DNA of 5,353 nt from an uncultured Lachnospiraceae bacterium (GTDB lineage Bacteria; Bacillota; Clostridia; Lachnospirales; Lachnospiraceae). A model generated the notes under the pieces. That model had not been told where the DNA came from and made no database searches. It was given only the letters and a program-made list of their open reading frames with translations. Position numbers and translations under genes: made by a program. The stretch covers positions 1 to 5,353 of the forward strand of contig CAJUQB010000180.1 in assembly GCA_910588285.1 (NCBI GenBank). The letters run 5' to 3'. Shown piece by piece: positions 1 to 5,353 of the stretch. The stretch's first letter is position 1. The number at the start of each line of letters is the position of its first letter.

Positions 1-194
1 TCCCCCACAATCCTACCGCCGCATTTCACTGCAACACGATTGGAAGGAATATTTTCTTTACTGACCCAAATTGTAACCTTTTCTGCCCCCTGGATGCGTG
101 CATAATCCATCATTCCCCGGGCTATTTCCGTAGCGTATCCCTGACACCAGAAATCCTTATGGACGCAATAAGCCAAAAACCTATCTTTCTGTTG
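1..194 (-). pseudogene. GNAT-family N-acetyltransferase, C-terminal fragment (5' end missing, runs off left edge)
   Basis: Reading the minus strand in the frame that follows the stop codon of the neighbouring phosphoesterase gives 64 open codons. They resemble the acetyl-CoA-binding half of RimJ/RimL-type GNAT acetyltransferases: AYCVHKDFW, then QGYATE (the pyrophosphate-binding loop and following helix), then TIWVSKENIPSNRVA and KCGGRIVG, the usual 'N..S..v..k.GF..vG' ending. Such proteins normally have about 80-90 residues before this point (strands 1-3 and the substrate-binding helices). Here an in-frame TAA lies just upstream and no ATG precedes the motif, so the N-terminal half is absent. 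The loop has Cys where Gly is usual (WCQG rather than WGQG) and CGG where CGF is usual, both fitting decay. Known for the family: acetyl transfer from acetyl-CoA to an amine; no substrate can be assigned. An alternative is translation from the TTG near 179, which would still give a truncated protein. The 3' end lies outside the window. Confidence 0.75.
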
Positions 195-1088
195 TTATCC
201 CCTCCTGCTCCACCCTGATACCTTAGGCTCTATGGAAACACCATTCCACCGGCGGCCAACAATATCTACCTCCTCAGGAGTTACCGTTTGATAGTCACTT
301 TCTGTTCCGTATATTTTTATATTCTCGTCCTCCATTTCAACAACGCAATAAAGAGGTGATTTATAAAGAATCATATTCTTTATAAACGGATATTCATTGT
401 GTATGTTTTTTGAATAGGCAAACTTTTCCCTGTCATGCCAAATGTATGACACCGAGTTAACCGTGAAATAAGGAATTCCATTCATTATTTTCAAATCGTC
501 ACCATGGTCATGGCCATTCATAACCAAAACAGTTTGTCTTTTCTCCAATAATATACGTATTGCCTCTCTATTAACAACGCCCCTGGAACCAAAATCATTG
601 GCCAAACTGTGGTGTGAAAATATTACATATTTCATACGCTTATCAGCCATTTCCTCATTTAACCAATCGATTTCATATTGGGGAATAATCGGATAAAAAT
701 CTGCATTTTTTTCAAACTGCCCTTTTTGGTATAACATTTCTTTCTGATTGTGCTCCATAAAGCAGGTATTCAGTATTATAAACTTGATATCCCCCACAGA
801 AAATGAGTAAAATAACTTACTTAGTCCCGTAAATTCTTCGATCGCCTGTGGACTGCTATATTCACAATCATGATTTCCAACACAATAATAAAATGGAATT
901 CCTAAACGATGAAGCTTTCTAATAATTGGCCTATTATCACTGATTGGATAGCATAAATCTCCAAGAGAAATTACAAAATCCAGCGATAAGTCATTCATTC
1001 TGCCTATTAAGCTGTCAAGGCGTTCCTCTGCATCAAACACATGATCATAATGCAAATCCGTAAATACCAAAAAACGAATGACTGACAT
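195..1088 (-). CDS. Calcineurin-like metallophosphoesterase
   Basis: A 297-aa protein of the calcineurin-like metallophosphoesterase superfamily (dimetal phosphomono- or diesterases, including CpdA-type enzymes). The metal-binding motifs appear in canonical order: D11-x-H13 in FTDLHYD, G43-D44, G71-N72-H73-D74, the His pair in SHHSL (H159/H160), and G192-H193-D-H195. With all ligands present it is probably active. No signal peptide or membrane segment is visible, so it is likely cytoplasmic. The substrate cannot be told from sequence. The frame is open upstream to an ATG at 1160 inside rlmH, but I place the start at 1088 because a strong GGGAGG site (1097-1102) lies 8 bases before it and the conserved core begins directly after (MSVIRFLVFTD). 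It follows rlmH by 49 bases with no visible promoter or terminator between, so it may be co-transcribed. Base composition is much more AT-rich than the other genes (19-23 G+C per 60 bases in three sampled lines, against 41 per 60 in one fhs line), which suggests later acquisition. Confidence 0.9.
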   Translation of the reverse strand: MSVIRFLVFTDLHYDHVFDAEERLDSLIGRMNDLSLDFVISLGDLCYPISDNRPIIRKLHRLGIPFYYCVGNHDCEYSSPQAIEEFTGLSKLFYSFSVGDIKFIILNTCFMEHNQKEMLYQKGQFEKNADFYPIIPQYEIDWLNEEMADKRMKYVIFSHHSLANDFGSRGVVNREAIRILLEKRQTVLVMNGHDHGDDLKIMNGIPYFTVNSVSYIWHDREKFAYSKNIHNEYPFIKNMILYKSPLYCVVEMEDENIKIYGTESDYQTVTPEEVDIVGRRWNGVSIEPKVSGWSRRG

Positions 1089-1096
1089 TTGTCTTT

Positions 1097-1102
1097 CCTC
1101 CC
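1097..1102 (-). promoter_or_regulatory. Ribosome binding site that fixes the phosphoesterase start
   Basis: On the minus strand GGGAGG is followed by 8 bases and then ATG at 1088. The longer in-frame ATG at 1160 has no comparable site, lies within the rlmH coding sequence, and would add a 24-residue polar tail before the conserved core. This decides for the shorter protein. Confidence 0.75.
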
Positions 1103-1137
1103 TGCTCTGTTTGCTGACAATCCCTTGCCTTTCGCCC

Positions 1138-1617
1138 TCACTTATGATACGGCTCTCCATGTATAATCCGATAGCTCCGGTAAATCTGCTCCAGCAAAAT
1201 CACACGCATCAGCTGGTGGGGGAAGGTCATCCTGGAAAAGCTCAGCAGGAAGTCTGCCCGTGCAAGCACCTTTGGGTGCAGCCCCAGGGAACCGCCAATC
1301 ACAAAGACAATGCTGCTCTTCCCCTGGATCCCCAGCTGGTTCAGATGCTGTGCAAGCTCCTGGGAAGACAGCGCCTTCCCCTCAATGGCCAATGCGCAGA
1401 CATAGTCCGTATCCCGGATGTGGGCAAGAAGGCGATTCCCCTCCGTCTCCTTGATCTTAAGCATCTCCGTCTCGCTGGCACAATCCGGTGTCCGCTCATC
1501 CGGCACCTCTTTGATCTCCAGCTTGCAGTAACGGCTCAGACGCTTTGTAAACTCCGCAATCCCCTGCTGGTAAAATTTTTCCTTGACCTTTCCAACAGCC
1601 AATATGGTAAGCTTCAT
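1138..1617 (-). CDS. rlmH: 23S rRNA (pseudouridine-1915-N3)-methyltransferase RlmH
   Basis: A 159-aa protein of the SPOUT (alpha/beta-knot) methyltransferase class, matching RlmH over its whole length (the E. coli protein is about 155 aa). RlmH uses S-adenosylmethionine to methylate N3 of pseudouridine 1915 in helix 69 of 23S rRNA on assembled 70S ribosomes; it acts as a homodimer in the cytoplasm. Visible signatures: the N-terminal MKLTILAVGKVKEKF; the SAM-pocket segment FVIGGSLGL at about 105-113; the knot segment LSFSRMTFPHQLMRVILLEQ at about 125-144; and the C-terminal HGEPYHK, whose Pro-Tyr-His is near invariant. The start at 1617 follows a GAGGAG site (1629-1634) with an 11-base spacer. 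It is transcribed divergently from xpt, and the phosphoesterase gene follows 49 bases after its stop. Nothing is missing or frameshifted. Confidence 0.97.
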   Translation of the reverse strand: MKLTILAVGKVKEKFYQQGIAEFTKRLSRYCKLEIKEVPDERTPDCASETEMLKIKETEGNRLLAHIRDTDYVCALAIEGKALSSQELAQHLNQLGIQGKSSIVFVIGGSLGLHPKVLARADFLLSFSRMTFPHQLMRVILLEQIYRSYRIIHGEPYHK

Positions 1618-1652
1618 ACACTAATACACTCCTCGGCACATTTTCTCCTTTC

Positions 1653-1682
1653 AGTATAGCATACTCTTGTTTTCTTCCGCAA
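1653..1682 (-). promoter_or_regulatory. Predicted sigma-A promoter for rlmH
   Basis: On the minus strand, TATACT (1653-1658) is preceded by TGC, giving an extended -10 element. Upstream, TTGCGG (1677-1682) with an 18-base spacer is a moderate -35. Transcription would start around 1646 and give a leader of about 30 bases before the rlmH ATG. It overlaps the predicted xpt promoter on the other strand. This is a prediction from consensus only. Confidence 0.6.
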
Positions 1683-1695
1683 GATCAGGTATAAT
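1667..1695 (+). promoter_or_regulatory. Predicted sigma-A promoter for xpt
   Basis: TTGTTT (1667-1672), a 17-base spacer, and a perfect TATAAT (1690-1695) form a near-consensus vegetative promoter. Transcription would start near 1702, leaving a leader of about 75 bases before the xpt ATG. The -35 box lies within the spacer of the predicted rlmH promoter on the opposite strand. Confidence 0.7.
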
Positions 1696-1701
1696 GGACA
1701 G

Positions 1702-1776
1702 AGAGTAAATTCAGATAATTTTATGAATTACACCTTAAAATTACAAAAATTATAAATATATAAAGGGGTGCATACA
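1702..1776 (+). other. xpt 5' leader, AT-rich, no recognisable riboswitch
   Basis: The stretch between the predicted xpt transcription start and its ATG is very AT-rich. It holds a weak imperfect inverted repeat (GTAAATTC at 1705-1712 and GAATTAC at 1725-1731) and the ribosome binding site AAAGGGG (1762-1768), 8 bases before the ATG. I looked for the three-way-junction purine aptamer core and for a hairpin followed by a T-run, and saw neither. Confidence 0.5.
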
Positions 1777-2349
1777 ATGAAGATACTAGAGGACAAGATT
1801 TTAGCAGAGGGACAGGCAGTCAATGCGGACATTCTGAAGGTGGACGGTTTTATCAACCACCAGGTAGATCCAAAGCTGATGCAGGCCATTGGCCAGGAAT
1901 TTGCCGACCATTTCAAGGATCAGGGAATCACCAAGGTGGCTACCATTGAGAGCTCCGGCATTGCACCGGCCCTTACCACAGCCCAGGCCCTGGGGGTTCC
2001 GCTGCTGATTCTGAAAAAACAGCCCTCCAAGGTGCTGAACACCGATCTGTATCAGACAGAGGTCAGCTCTTTTACCAAGGGCACCAGCTATGAGCTGACG
2101 CTCTCCCAGAAGTTTATCTCCGAGAAGGACCATGTGCTGATTATTGACGACTTCCTGGCCAATGGAGAGGCTGCCACCGGAGCCATCCGTCTGCTGCGTC
2201 TGGCCCATGCCACGGTTGCCGGGCTTGGGATTGTCATTGAGAAGACCTTCCAGCCTGGCCATGAAAAGCTGGCAGGCCAAGGCATTGAGGTATATGCCCT
2301 GGCCCGCATTGCCAGAATGGAGAAGGATTATATTGAATTTCTACGGTAA
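1777..2349 (+). CDS. xpt: Xanthine phosphoribosyltransferase
   Basis: A 190-aa type I phosphoribosyltransferase closely resembling Bacillus Xpt in length and sequence. It converts xanthine plus PRPP to XMP and pyrophosphate in cytoplasmic purine salvage; the family acts as a homodimer. Visible signatures: ADILKVDGFINHQVDP (about 17-32), VATIESSGIAPA (54-65), the PRPP-binding motif VLIIDDFLANGEA (120-132) with its paired acidic residues, and GIVIEKTFQPG (151-161), which in this family contributes to base recognition. The frame also contains a GTG at 1768, but it sits inside the AAAGGGGTG ribosome binding site; ATG at 1777 has ideal spacing and begins the conserved region (MKILEDKIL). It stands alone on the plus strand with its own predicted promoter. 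No purine permease gene follows, unlike the xpt-pbuX arrangement of Bacillus. Its last 9 bases overlap the end of the convergent gene on the other strand. Confidence 0.97.
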   Translation: MKILEDKILAEGQAVNADILKVDGFINHQVDPKLMQAIGQEFADHFKDQGITKVATIESSGIAPALTTAQALGVPLLILKKQPSKVLNTDLYQTEVSSFTKGTSYELTLSQKFISEKDHVLIIDDFLANGEAATGAIRLLRLAHATVAGLGIVIEKTFQPGHEKLAGQGIEVYALARIARMEKDYIEFLR

Positions 2350-3492
2350 ATATTTATAGTTGCATTTCAGGATATCGCTGACCATCCCGTGCCGGTCAAT
2401 CAGCACCACTGACAGGATATTATTTCCCTCTGGCACCGGGATGGGCTTTGTATACTCCATGGAATTGGCAGTCGGAACCGTATCGTCCCAGGTATAATAC
2501 ATCTTGGCTCCCGCCTCCCCGAACAGCTCGATGGTGGTGGGCACGGAAAAGGTTCCGGAATCCGGATTGGCCCGGGGCATCCTGGGCTTTCCGTATTTTA
2601 CGGTAAATTCCCCTTCCAGAATCTCGCTGTACAGGCCATACTGGTTGCGCGCCACCGCCCGGATGGACAGCGTTCCCTGCTCTTGCTGCCGGATTGGCTC
2701 CTGGTAGCGCGTTCCGCTGCTGACCGGATCCGAGCCATTCAGAGTATAGTAGATCTCACAGCCCTCCTGGGCCTTAAGCTCCACCTCAATATCCTTGTCA
2801 TAGGTTCCCGGCTCCAGTTCAAAGGAAGGGATTTCTACCTGAAAGGTGTCAAACAGCGGGATCACTGCCTGGGAGGAGGCTTCCTCCTGCAATTTCAGAA
2901 TCGCATCCATATCCTCCTGGCTCAGGTAATAGTCAATCAGCATCTGGTAAGCCCCGGTATTCCCAGGATCCAGCTCAATCACTTCATGGAGCATGCTGAC
3001 ACGCTTCAGCGGCTCCTCCATCTGTTCAAACAGCGCTGCCATGTCCATCCGTATGGAGACACTGTCCTTCTCAAGCTCCAGGGCGCGGTGATAATACTCC
3101 AATGCACGGATATAATCGCGCTCCTGTACACACTGCTTTGCTTTTTCCAATTGGTATTCACTAGAATTGTTCTGTCTCTGGCGGATCACATAATACATGG
3201 TGGCTGCCAGCACCAGCAGGGCTATGATCAGGATCAAGGCTACGATCAAAACCACATGGCCCTTTTTCTTTGGCTTTGGCTCCTCATGCTTTTTCTGCCC
3301 TGCCTGCTTTTTTGGCTCCCCATGCTTTTTCTGCTTCAATGGTTCCTGGGATGCTTCCTCTTCCATCAAAAGCTGGCGGAGAAGCTCCTCCTCCAGCACG
3401 CTGTCATCCGAAACAATCTGTGCCTCCTGCCCGCACACCGAGCAGTACACGCAGCCAACCTTCAATTCTGCACCACATTTTGCACATTTCAT
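2341..3492 (-). CDS. Membrane-anchored zinc-ribbon / TPR / tandem chitobiase-C-terminal-like protein, function unknown
   Basis: A 383-aa protein with clear modular order. Residues 1-21 form a zinc ribbon (C3-x2-C6 and C17-x2-C20, ending CG; C14 is extra). Residues 24-50 are acidic and probably helical. Residues 53-77 are Lys-rich with a 12-residue repeat (QKKHGEP, QKKHEEP). Residues 79-102 are a single transmembrane helix. About 112-200 form TPR-like helical pairs (RDYIRALEYYHRALELEKD is the clearest). About 222-298 and 304-381 are two related beta domains with I/M-YYT and SDP/TVP signatures, as in chitobiase/beta-hexosaminidase C-terminal (CHB_HEX_C-type) domains. Lysines before the helix predict the zinc ribbon inside and the TPR and beta domains outside the cell. 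No catalytic motif is visible, so a structural, binding or sensing role is only a guess. The start at 3492 has GAGGGA (3501-3506) 8 bases upstream, inside the last folD codons. The gene ends within the last codons of convergent xpt. Confidence 0.9.
   Translation of the reverse strand: MKCAKCGAELKVGCVYCSVCGQEAQIVSDDSVLEEELLRQLLMEEEASQEPLKQKKHGEPKKQAGQKKHEEPKPKKKGHVVLIVALILIIALLVLAATMYYVIRQRQNNSSEYQLEKAKQCVQERDYIRALEYYHRALELEKDSVSIRMDMAALFEQMEEPLKRVSMLHEVIELDPGNTGAYQMLIDYYLSQEDMDAILKLQEEASSQAVIPLFDTFQVEIPSFELEPGTYDKDIEVELKAQEGCEIYYTLNGSDPVSSGTRYQEPIRQQEQGTLSIRAVARNQYGLYSEILEGEFTVKYGKPRMPRANPDSGTFSVPTTIELFGEAGAKMYYTWDDTVPTANSMEYTKPIPVPEGNNILSVVLIDRHGMVSDILKCNYKYLP
3275..3334 (-). repeat. In-gene direct repeat, 24-base units with 36-base period
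   Basis: Copies at 3275-3298 and 3311-3334 agree at 23 of 24 bases; the only difference is T against C at the tenth position. The 36-base period preserves frame and encodes the 12-residue repeat in the Lys-rich linker before the transmembrane helix. It is probably a recent slippage or tandem duplication, and the linker may vary in length between strains. Confidence 0.8.
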
Positions 3493-3497
3493 TCCGA

Positions 3498-4346
3498 TTA
3501 TCCCTCAAGCTTTTCTATACTTTCTACGCAGTTATGCATCAGCATGGCAATGGTCATCGGTCCTACACCGCCCGGAACAGGGGTTATGGCTGATGCAAGA
3601 GGCTCCACCTCGTCAAACTTTACGTCCCCGCAGAGCTTATTGTCCGGGTTCCGATGGATCCCCACATCTACCACAACGGCTCCCTCTTTGACATACTCTG
3701 CTGTCACAAACTGCGGGCGGCCTATGGCAACAATCAAAATATCTGCTGTTTTGCACAAAGCCTTAAGGTCTGCTGTTTTGGAATGGGCAATCGTCACGGT
3801 AGCATTTTCCCGCAACATCAGCAGGGACATGGGCTTGCCCACAATATTGCTTCTTCCAATCACTACGCAGTGCTTTCCTGCAATGGCAATCCCGGAGCGC
3901 TTCAGCAGCTGGATCACGCCGGCCGGAGTACAGGGCAGGAAGCCGTCCTTTCCGATTACCATGGCTCCCACGCTCTGGGGATGGAAGCCGTCTACATCCT
4001 TTTCCGGTGAAATGGCAAGGAGCACCGCCTCCTCGTCAATGTGCTTCGGGAGGGGCAGCTGGACCAGGATCCCACGCACCCTCGGCTCCTGATTCAGCCG
4101 TTCAATCAGAGCCAGCAGCTCCTCCTGAGAGGTCTGCTCCGGCAGCTCATAGGCCTGGGATTCAATGCCAATGTAGGCGCAGGCATTTTTCTTGTTGCGC
4201 ACATAGACCGTGGAGGCCGGGTCCGCCCCCACCTGAATCACGGCCAGGGCCCCTTCGATTCCCCGTTCCTTCAGCAATGCTGCCTTTTCCTTTAATTCAT
4301 CCTTAATCTCCATAGAGATCCGTTTTCCGTCAAGTATGAATGCCAT
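3498..4346 (-). CDS. folD: Bifunctional methylene-THF dehydrogenase / methenyl-THF cyclohydrolase FolD
   Basis: A 282-aa protein of normal FolD length. It interconverts 5,10-methylene-THF and 5,10-methenyl-THF (NAD(P)-dependent dehydrogenase) and hydrolyses methenyl-THF to 10-formyl-THF, in the cytoplasm, usually as a homodimer. The active-site motif YVRNK gives Tyr48 and Lys52; VQLPLP (95-100) and KDVDGFHP (116-123) supply the folate-site Gln96 and Asp119; GFLPCTPAG (135-143), VVIGRSNIVGKPM (161-173) with the Rossmann-type nucleotide loop, VDVGI (226-230) and TPVPGGVGPMT (255-265) are all intact. It starts 15 bases after the fhs stop; its AGGAGG site (4358-4363) overlaps that stop codon. The next gene starts 5 bases after its own stop. 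Its substrate 10-formyl-THF is the Fhs product, so the two genes act in series. Cofactor preference cannot be read from the sequence. Confidence 0.98.
   Translation of the reverse strand: MAFILDGKRISMEIKDELKEKAALLKERGIEGALAVIQVGADPASTVYVRNKKNACAYIGIESQAYELPEQTSQEELLALIERLNQEPRVRGILVQLPLPKHIDEEAVLLAISPEKDVDGFHPQSVGAMVIGKDGFLPCTPAGVIQLLKRSGIAIAGKHCVVIGRSNIVGKPMSLLMLRENATVTIAHSKTADLKALCKTADILIVAIGRPQFVTAEYVKEGAVVVDVGIHRNPDNKLCGDVKFDEVEPLASAITPVPGGVGPMTIAMLMHNCVESIEKLEG
3501..3506 (-). promoter_or_regulatory. Ribosome binding site inside the end of folD
   Basis: The minus-strand GAGGGA encodes the last two residues of FolD (Glu-Gly) and lies 8 bases before the ATG of the zinc-ribbon membrane protein. 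Ribosomes terminating on folD would stop on this site, which suggests translational coupling of the two genes. Confidence 0.7.
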
Positions 4347-4357
4347 GGTATTTCTGC

Positions 4358-4363
4358 CCTCCT
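4358..4363 (-). promoter_or_regulatory. folD ribosome binding site overlapping the fhs stop codon
   Basis: The minus-strand AGGAGG shares bases with the fhs TAG (4362-4364) and lies 11 bases before the folD ATG at 4346. No promoter or terminator fits in the 15-base gap, so fhs and folD should be read from one mRNA and are probably translationally coupled. Confidence 0.8.
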
Positions 4364-5353
4364 AGAATAAACCGGTGATAACACCGTTGTTGTCTACATC
4401 AATGCTGTTTGCCGCCGGCACCTTCGGCAGTCCGGGCATGGTCATGATGGCGCCGGTGATGGCCACCACAAAGCCGGCCCCTGCCGATACATATACTTCA
4501 CGGACATTTACCGTAAAGCCAGTGGGACGTCCCAGCTTTGTCTGATCGTCTGACAGGGAATACTGGGTCTTTGCCATGCAGACCGGAAATGCGCCCATGC
4601 CAAGGCTTTCAATCCGCTGCAGCTCCCTCTCGGCAGCCGGGGCATAGGTCACGCCATCTGCTCCGTAGATCTCCCTGGCCACAGTGGCAATCTTCTCCTT
4701 CAGGCTTAAGCTGTCCTCATAGATGGGGGCGAAATGGCTTTCTTTTGTCTCCAGCGTCTCGAGAACCTTTTCCGCCAGGGCAATGCCGCCCTCCCCGCCA
4801 TGCTCCCACACCTGTGACAGGGCGAAGGCGCAGCCCCGCTCCTGGCAGAACTGGCGGATGTAATCCGTCTCCGCCTGGGTATCAGACACAAAGGAATTCA
4901 AGGTTACAACCACCGGGACGCCATATTTCTGAAGGTTCTCAATGTGCTTTTCCAGGTTGACAATCCCCTTCCTTAAGGCCTCCAGATTCTCTGTGCTTAA
5001 GTCTGCCTTGGCAACGCCGCCATTGTATTTCAGGGCCCGCACCGTAGCCACCAGCACCACGGCGTCCGGCTTCAGGCCTGCCATGCGGCACTTGATATCA
5101 AAGAACTTCTCCGCCCCCAGGTCTGCGCCGAAGCCTGCCTCCGTAACCACATAATCCGCCAGCTTCAGGGCAGTCTTGGTCGCCCGGACACTGTTGCATC
5201 CATGAGCAATATTGGCAAAGGGGCCGCCATGGACAATGGCCGGGGTGTGCTCTAAGGTCTGGATCAGGTTGGGCTTTAAGGCATCCTTCAAGAGAGCGGC
5301 CATGGAACCGGTGGCAGAGAGATCATCTGCGGTTACGGGCTTCCCCTCAAAGG
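4362..5353 (-). CDS. fhs: Formate-tetrahydrofolate ligase, C-terminal part (5' end beyond right edge)
   Basis: The last 329 residues of a protein that is usually about 556 aa. It makes 10-formyl-THF from formate, THF and ATP; the family is a cytoplasmic homotetramer and in acetogens is an entry step of the methyl branch of the Wood-Ljungdahl pathway. The frame stays open to the window edge and begins FEGKPVTADDLSATGS, so the ATG at 5303 is internal and not the start. Family landmarks are intact: TPAIVHGGPFANIAHGCNS, VVTEAGFGADLGAEKF, the PROSITE-type signature VATVRALKYNGG (5016-5051), GAGFVVAITGAIMTMPGLP and the C-terminal NNGVITGLF. The N-terminal ATP-binding part, with its own glycine-rich signature, lies outside. 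It heads the fhs-folD-membrane protein cluster; the promoter must be off the window. The gene is relatively GC-rich, like folD. Confidence 0.98.
   Translation of the reverse strand, partial: FEGKPVTADDLSATGSMAALLKDALKPNLIQTLEHTPAIVHGGPFANIAHGCNSVRATKTALKLADYVVTEAGFGADLGAEKFFDIKCRMAGLKPDAVVLVATVRALKYNGGVAKADLSTENLEALRKGIVNLEKHIENLQKYGVPVVVTLNSFVSDTQAETDYIRQFCQERGCAFALSQVWEHGGEGGIALAEKVLETLETKESHFAPIYEDSLSLKEKIATVAREIYGADGVTYAPAAERELQRIESLGMGAFPVCMAKTQYSLSDDQTKLGRPTGFTVNVREVYVSAGAGFVVAITGAIMTMPGLPKVPAANSIDVDNNGVITGLF

Noticed and set aside
1089..1160. Longer N-terminus for the phosphoesterase from the ATG at 1160
   Set aside because: It would overlap rlmH, add a polar 24-residue tail not typical of the family, and ignore the strong ribosome binding site before 1088.
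1078..1659. Plus-strand open frame of 193 codons across rlmH
   Set aside because: It is antisense to the well-conserved rlmH and has no family resemblance.
1705..1731. Inverted repeat in the xpt leader as a regulatory hairpin or operator
   Set aside because: It is short, AT-rich and has a bulge; in such AT-rich sequence it is likely chance. Noted only in the leader entry.
2379..2398. TGACC/GGTCA inverted repeat near the convergent gene ends as a terminator
   Set aside because: The stem is only 5 base pairs with a 10-base loop and no T-run, and it lies inside coding sequence.
2683..4092. Long plus-strand open frame of 469 codons
   Set aside because: It runs antisense across the membrane-protein gene and folD, both of which have clear family motifs, ribosome binding sites and tight spacing. 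The translated product is low-complexity and without recognisable domains, so it is a shadow.
4362..5303. fhs as a complete 313-aa gene starting at the ATG at 5303
   Set aside because: The same frame continues upstream to the window edge with conserved Fhs sequence (EGKPVTADDLSATGS), so this ATG is internal.

Overview
The window looks like chromosomal DNA of a low-to-mid GC Firmicute, most likely a Clostridia/Lachnospiraceae-type anaerobe. The evidence is strong AGGAGG-type ribosome binding sites, Firmicute-like RlmH and Xpt proteins, an fhs-folD one-carbon gene pair, and a zinc-ribbon/TPR/chitobiase-C-terminal-like membrane protein of a kind common in gut Clostridia. The genus cannot be fixed from sequence reading alone.

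Layout, left to right. (1) 1-194, minus: the C-terminal half of a GNAT acetyltransferase with no start codon region, leaving the window on the left; probably a remnant. (2) 195-1088, minus: an intact, AT-rich calcineurin-like metallophosphoesterase, 297 aa. (3) 1138-1617, minus: rlmH, the 23S rRNA pseudouridine-1915 methyltransferase. (4) 1618-1776: a 159-base divergent intergenic region with two predicted sigma-A promoters that physically overlap. (5) 1777-2349, plus: xpt, xanthine phosphoribosyltransferase. (6) 2341-3492, minus: a membrane-anchored protein with zinc ribbon, Lys-rich linker, one transmembrane helix, TPR-like helices and two chitobiase-C-terminal-like beta domains; its end overlaps the end of xpt by 9 bases. 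(7) 3498-4346, minus: folD. (8) 4362-5353, minus: fhs, C-terminal part, running off the right edge.

Genes 8, 7 and 6 form a tight minus-strand cluster (gaps of 15 and 5 bases, with each ribosome binding site lying on or just before the upstream stop codon). Fhs and FolD catalyse successive steps of the tetrahydrofolate one-carbon pathway: formate to 10-formyl-THF, then to methenyl- and methylene-THF. The third gene is of unknown function but appears translationally coupled to folD. Xpt salvages xanthine and RlmH matures the ribosome; both are housekeeping genes.

The left 1.1 kb differs in character. The phosphoesterase is clearly more AT-rich than everything to its right and sits next to a broken acetyltransferase, which suggests an accessory insertion or deletion point downstream of rlmH. 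I see no CRISPR, tRNA, rRNA, transposase or recognisable riboswitch. I do not see a convincing new multi-gene system; the most interesting items are the coupled zinc-ribbon membrane protein, the overlapping divergent promoters and the accessory left end.
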